Part shown: positions 5,365 to 7,013 of the stretch, in pieces | Numbering within the stretch: position 1 is the stretch's first letter | Layout: every line of letters begins with the position of its first letter | DNA from: VRUB01 sp046758085 | GTDB taxonomy: Bacteria; Pseudomonadota; Gammaproteobacteria; Acidiferrobacterales; SPGG2 | Length of the DNA: 7,013 nt | Assembly: GCA_046758085.1 (NCBI GenBank) | Contig: JBHHZP010000168.1 | Location: 1 to 7,013 of the forward strand | Reading direction: 5' to 3' | Program-made: the position numbers and the translations under genes | Notes under the pieces: generated by a model | The model's database searches: none | Seen by the model: the letters and a program-made list of their open reading frames with translations, nothing else | What the model was told of the DNA's origin: nothing

Positions 5365-7013
5365 CTATGCTTGCAGGCGTGGTTTGACACGCGCCCGCAC
5401 CCGGTCGCAGACCTCCCGCAACAGCGCCTCGGGCTTGTAGGCTCCCTTCTGCAGCACACCTTCGACGTATCCATTCAGGCGCCGGCGGTCTTCCTCGTTC
5501 AGGTCCTTAGCGGTAATAACAATAATAGGAATCGAGCGCCAGCCCTCTTGGGTGCGAACGTGATCTACGAACTGGAACCCGTCCATCTCCGGCATCATCA
5601 GATCGAGCAGAATCAGATCCGGCAGGCCCTCGGCCATGCGCTCCAGAGCCACGCGCCCGTTTTCGGCCTCGATCACTGGCCATCCTTGCTTTTCCAGCCG
5701 CGTGCGCAGCATCTTGCGCGTGCGTGCATCATCCTCGACGAGCAACACGCGACGGGCCGCATCTGCAGACTTGTAATTTTGCAGAATCGCCGTCAGGCGC
5801 CTCCAATCGATCGGTTTGGTCAGGTAATCCGCCACCCCGAGCGCATAGGCGACCTGTTTCTCATCAACAATCGTGACCATAATCACCGGAATGTCGGCGA
5901 GCGCGGGATCGGCCTTGAGCGCTGTCAATACCGCCCAACCGTCCATGCCCGGCATCAGCACGTCGAGCGTGATGGCATCCGGGCGTAGTTCCTTGGCAAG
6001 TCGTAGACCCTCCTTGCCGTCTGCGACAGCGACCACGCGCAGGCCCTCTTTGTTGAGGAAGCGCCGCATCAGATCGCGAACGGTCGGATCATCGTCGATG
6101 ACGAGCACGGTGGGGGCGTCCTCGGGTACTGGCACGACATTTGGGGGTAAGTCCCCCGCACGCGGAGCTTGTGGAACTTTGCGATCAGCCACCTCGGCGG
6201 GGAGCTGAATGGTGAAGGTCGATCCCTTGCCGGACGTGCTCTCCACGGTAATATCCCCACCCATCATCTGACAGAACTTACGGCTGATCGCAAGCCCGAG
6301 CCCGGTGCCGCCGTAGTCGCGCGTCGTCGAGACGTCGGCTTGCGAAAACGCCTGAAAGAGTTTGCCCATCTGCTCGGGTGTCATGCCGATGCCGGTGTCA
6401 CTCACACGGAAGCTGATCCAGGGGTTACCGTTGACGGCCTCCTGCATCACCGCGAGCTTAATGGTGCCTTCCTTGGTGAACTTGGAGGCGTTGCTGAGCA
6501 AATTAAAAAGCGCTTGCCGGACTTTAGTCAAATCGGCATGCATGTCGCCCAGATCGTCGGCCCAATCAACCTGCAGAGTAGTAGCGTTCTTCTCTATAAG
6601 CGGCCGGATTGTAGCCACCACGTCGCGGATGATCGTCGGTACGTCAAAGGTCTCGAAAAAGAGAGTCATCTTGCCGGCCTCAATCTTCGAGAGGTCGAGG
6701 ATATCGTTGATCAGATTAAGCAGATGTTTGCCTGCGACGTGAATGTTATTAAGGTCGGGAAGAAAGTGCTCTTGCCTCAGGTCTTCGGCCTCCTCTTGCA
6801 GCATCTCGCTGTAGCCAATGATGGCGTTCAACGGCGTGCGCAGCTCGTGCGACATATTGGCTAGGAACTGCGACTTGTGCTGGCTCGCGACCTCGAGTTG
6901 TTGACTCTTCTCTTCAATCTCGCGGAACAACCGCGCGTTCTGGATCGCTAACGCCGAATGGGTCGCAAAGGTCTGAAGCAAGTCGAGGACTTCGCGGGGG
7001 AATTCCCCCGCGG
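5365..7013 (-). CDS. Hybrid sensor histidine kinase, GAF-HisKA-HATPase-REC-REC (5' end outside the window)
   Basis: The frame is open to the window edge, giving 548 visible residues (numbered from the first full codon, 7009-7011) without its N-terminus. An in-frame TTG at 6981 could be misread as a start, but upstream codons continue the family sequence GEFPREVLDLLQTFA, the C-terminal helix of a GAF sensor domain. Then come a short coiled linker (about 28-48), HisKA with His55 in SHELRTPLN, and a HATPase domain with N-box Asn170/Asn174, G1 DTGIGM (205-210), F-box Phe219/Phe222 and G2 GGTGLGL (234-240). Receiver 1 (about 301-410) has Asp306/Asp307, Asp350, Thr380 and Lys399. Receiver 2 (about 420-535) has Glu426/Asp427, Asp470, Thr500 and Lys522. 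The kinase core and both receivers look fully functional. No transmembrane segment is visible, though one could lie upstream. It is the first visible gene of the signalling operon; what it senses is not in this window. No Hpt domain is attached. Confidence 0.95.
   Translation of the reverse strand, partial: AGEFPREVLDLLQTFATHSALAIQNARLFREIEEKSQQLEVASQHKSQFLANMSHELRTPLNAIIGYSEMLQEEAEDLRQEHFLPDLNNIHVAGKHLLNLINDILDLSKIEAGKMTLFFETFDVPTIIRDVVATIRPLIEKNATTLQVDWADDLGDMHADLTKVRQALFNLLSNASKFTKEGTIKLAVMQEAVNGNPWISFRVSDTGIGMTPEQMGKLFQAFSQADVSTTRDYGGTGLGLAISRKFCQMMGGDITVESTSGKGSTFTIQLPAEVADRKVPQAPRAGDLPPNVVPVPEDAPTVLVIDDDPTVRDLMRRFLNKEGLRVVAVADGKEGLRLAKELRPDAITLDVLMPGMDGWAVLTALKADPALADIPVIMVTIVDEKQVAYALGVADYLTKPIDWRRLTAILQNYKSADAARRVLLVEDDARTRKMLRTRLEKQGWPVIEAENGRVALERMAEGLPDLILLDLMMPEMDGFQFVDHVRTQEGWRSIPIIVITAKDLNEEDRRRLNGYVEGVLQKGAYKPEALLREVCDRVRARVKPRLQA
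6993..7012. repeat. Perfect 20-bp palindrome inside the kinase gene
   Basis: Bases 6993-7012 read identically on both strands, ten bases per arm, centred on GAATTC (an EcoRI site) between 7002 and 7003, with five G then five C flanking AATT and CGC/GCG at the ends. It lies in the GAF domain coding region and encodes AGEFPR, a sequence expected there, so coding constraint plus GC-rich third positions may fully explain it. A function as an operator or hairpin is not supported by anything else in view. Confidence 0.6.

Noticed and set aside
5352..5474. Upstream extension of the single receiver gene by 41 codons
   Set aside because: It overlaps the 3' end of the kinase gene, encodes Cys/Arg-rich sequence and is unnecessary given the perfect AGGAGG before the ATG at 5351.
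5371..5988. Plus-strand open frame of 205 codons
   Set aside because: It is antisense to the two receiver domains of the kinase, has no recognisable fold and is rich in His/Arg/Gln.
6143..6157. Inverted repeat of five G and five C around a 5-base loop
   Set aside because: It lies in the codons of the proline-rich linker between the HATPase and receiver 1 (AGDLPP). There is no T-run, and coding sequence explains it.
6169..6864. Plus-strand open frame of 231 codons
   Set aside because: It is antisense to the HisKA and HATPase motifs of the kinase. Long antisense frames are common opposite such GC-rich genes.

Overview
The window looks like a moderately GC-rich chromosome segment from a Proteobacterium, possibly gamma- or betaproteobacterial. 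This rests on a glutathione transferase very close to E. coli YfcG, Shine-Dalgarno-led tightly packed genes, and GAF/hybrid-kinase signalling proteins typical of environmental proteobacteria. I cannot assign a genus. There are no RNA genes, CRISPR arrays, insertion sequences or obvious prophage genes.

Left half, plus strand (1-3494): a CaiB/BaiF-type (class III) CoA-transferase (94-1320) is joined by a 4-base GTGA overlap to a zinc amidohydrolase of the N-acyl-D-amino-acid deacylase (D-aminoacylase) family (1317-2762). The pair looks like a catabolic unit: one enzyme frees a carboxylate from an N-acyl amino acid or similar amide, the other could activate a carboxylate as a CoA thioester. After a 99-base gap with a perfect TATAAT box comes a YfcG-like thiol/disulfide glutathione transferase (2862-3494), probably transcribed on its own.

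Right half, minus strand (7013 down to 3526): a signalling operon converges on the first block with only 31 bases between stop codons. Reading 5' to 3' on its own strand, it holds a large hybrid sensor histidine kinase, cut by the window edge (GAF C-terminus, HisKA, HATPase, two receiver domains). Next is a single-domain DivK/CheY-like receiver with a perfect AGGAGG ribosome-binding site, then a response regulator ending in a class III nucleotidyl cyclase domain. The last two genes overlap by ATGA. The cyclase protein begins with a HisKA-type dimerisation/phosphoacceptor helix pair that matches the neighbouring kinase at 30 of 48 ungapped positions, yet lacks an ATPase domain and the acidic residue after the histidine.

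The most interesting point is the wiring. The operon carries four receiver domains, one complete kinase core and one kinase-less histidine domain fused to a cyclase, suggesting a multistep phosphorelay or a dimerisation device that ends in cyclic-nucleotide synthesis. The individual families are known; the possible novelty lies in the arrangement and the altered residues.
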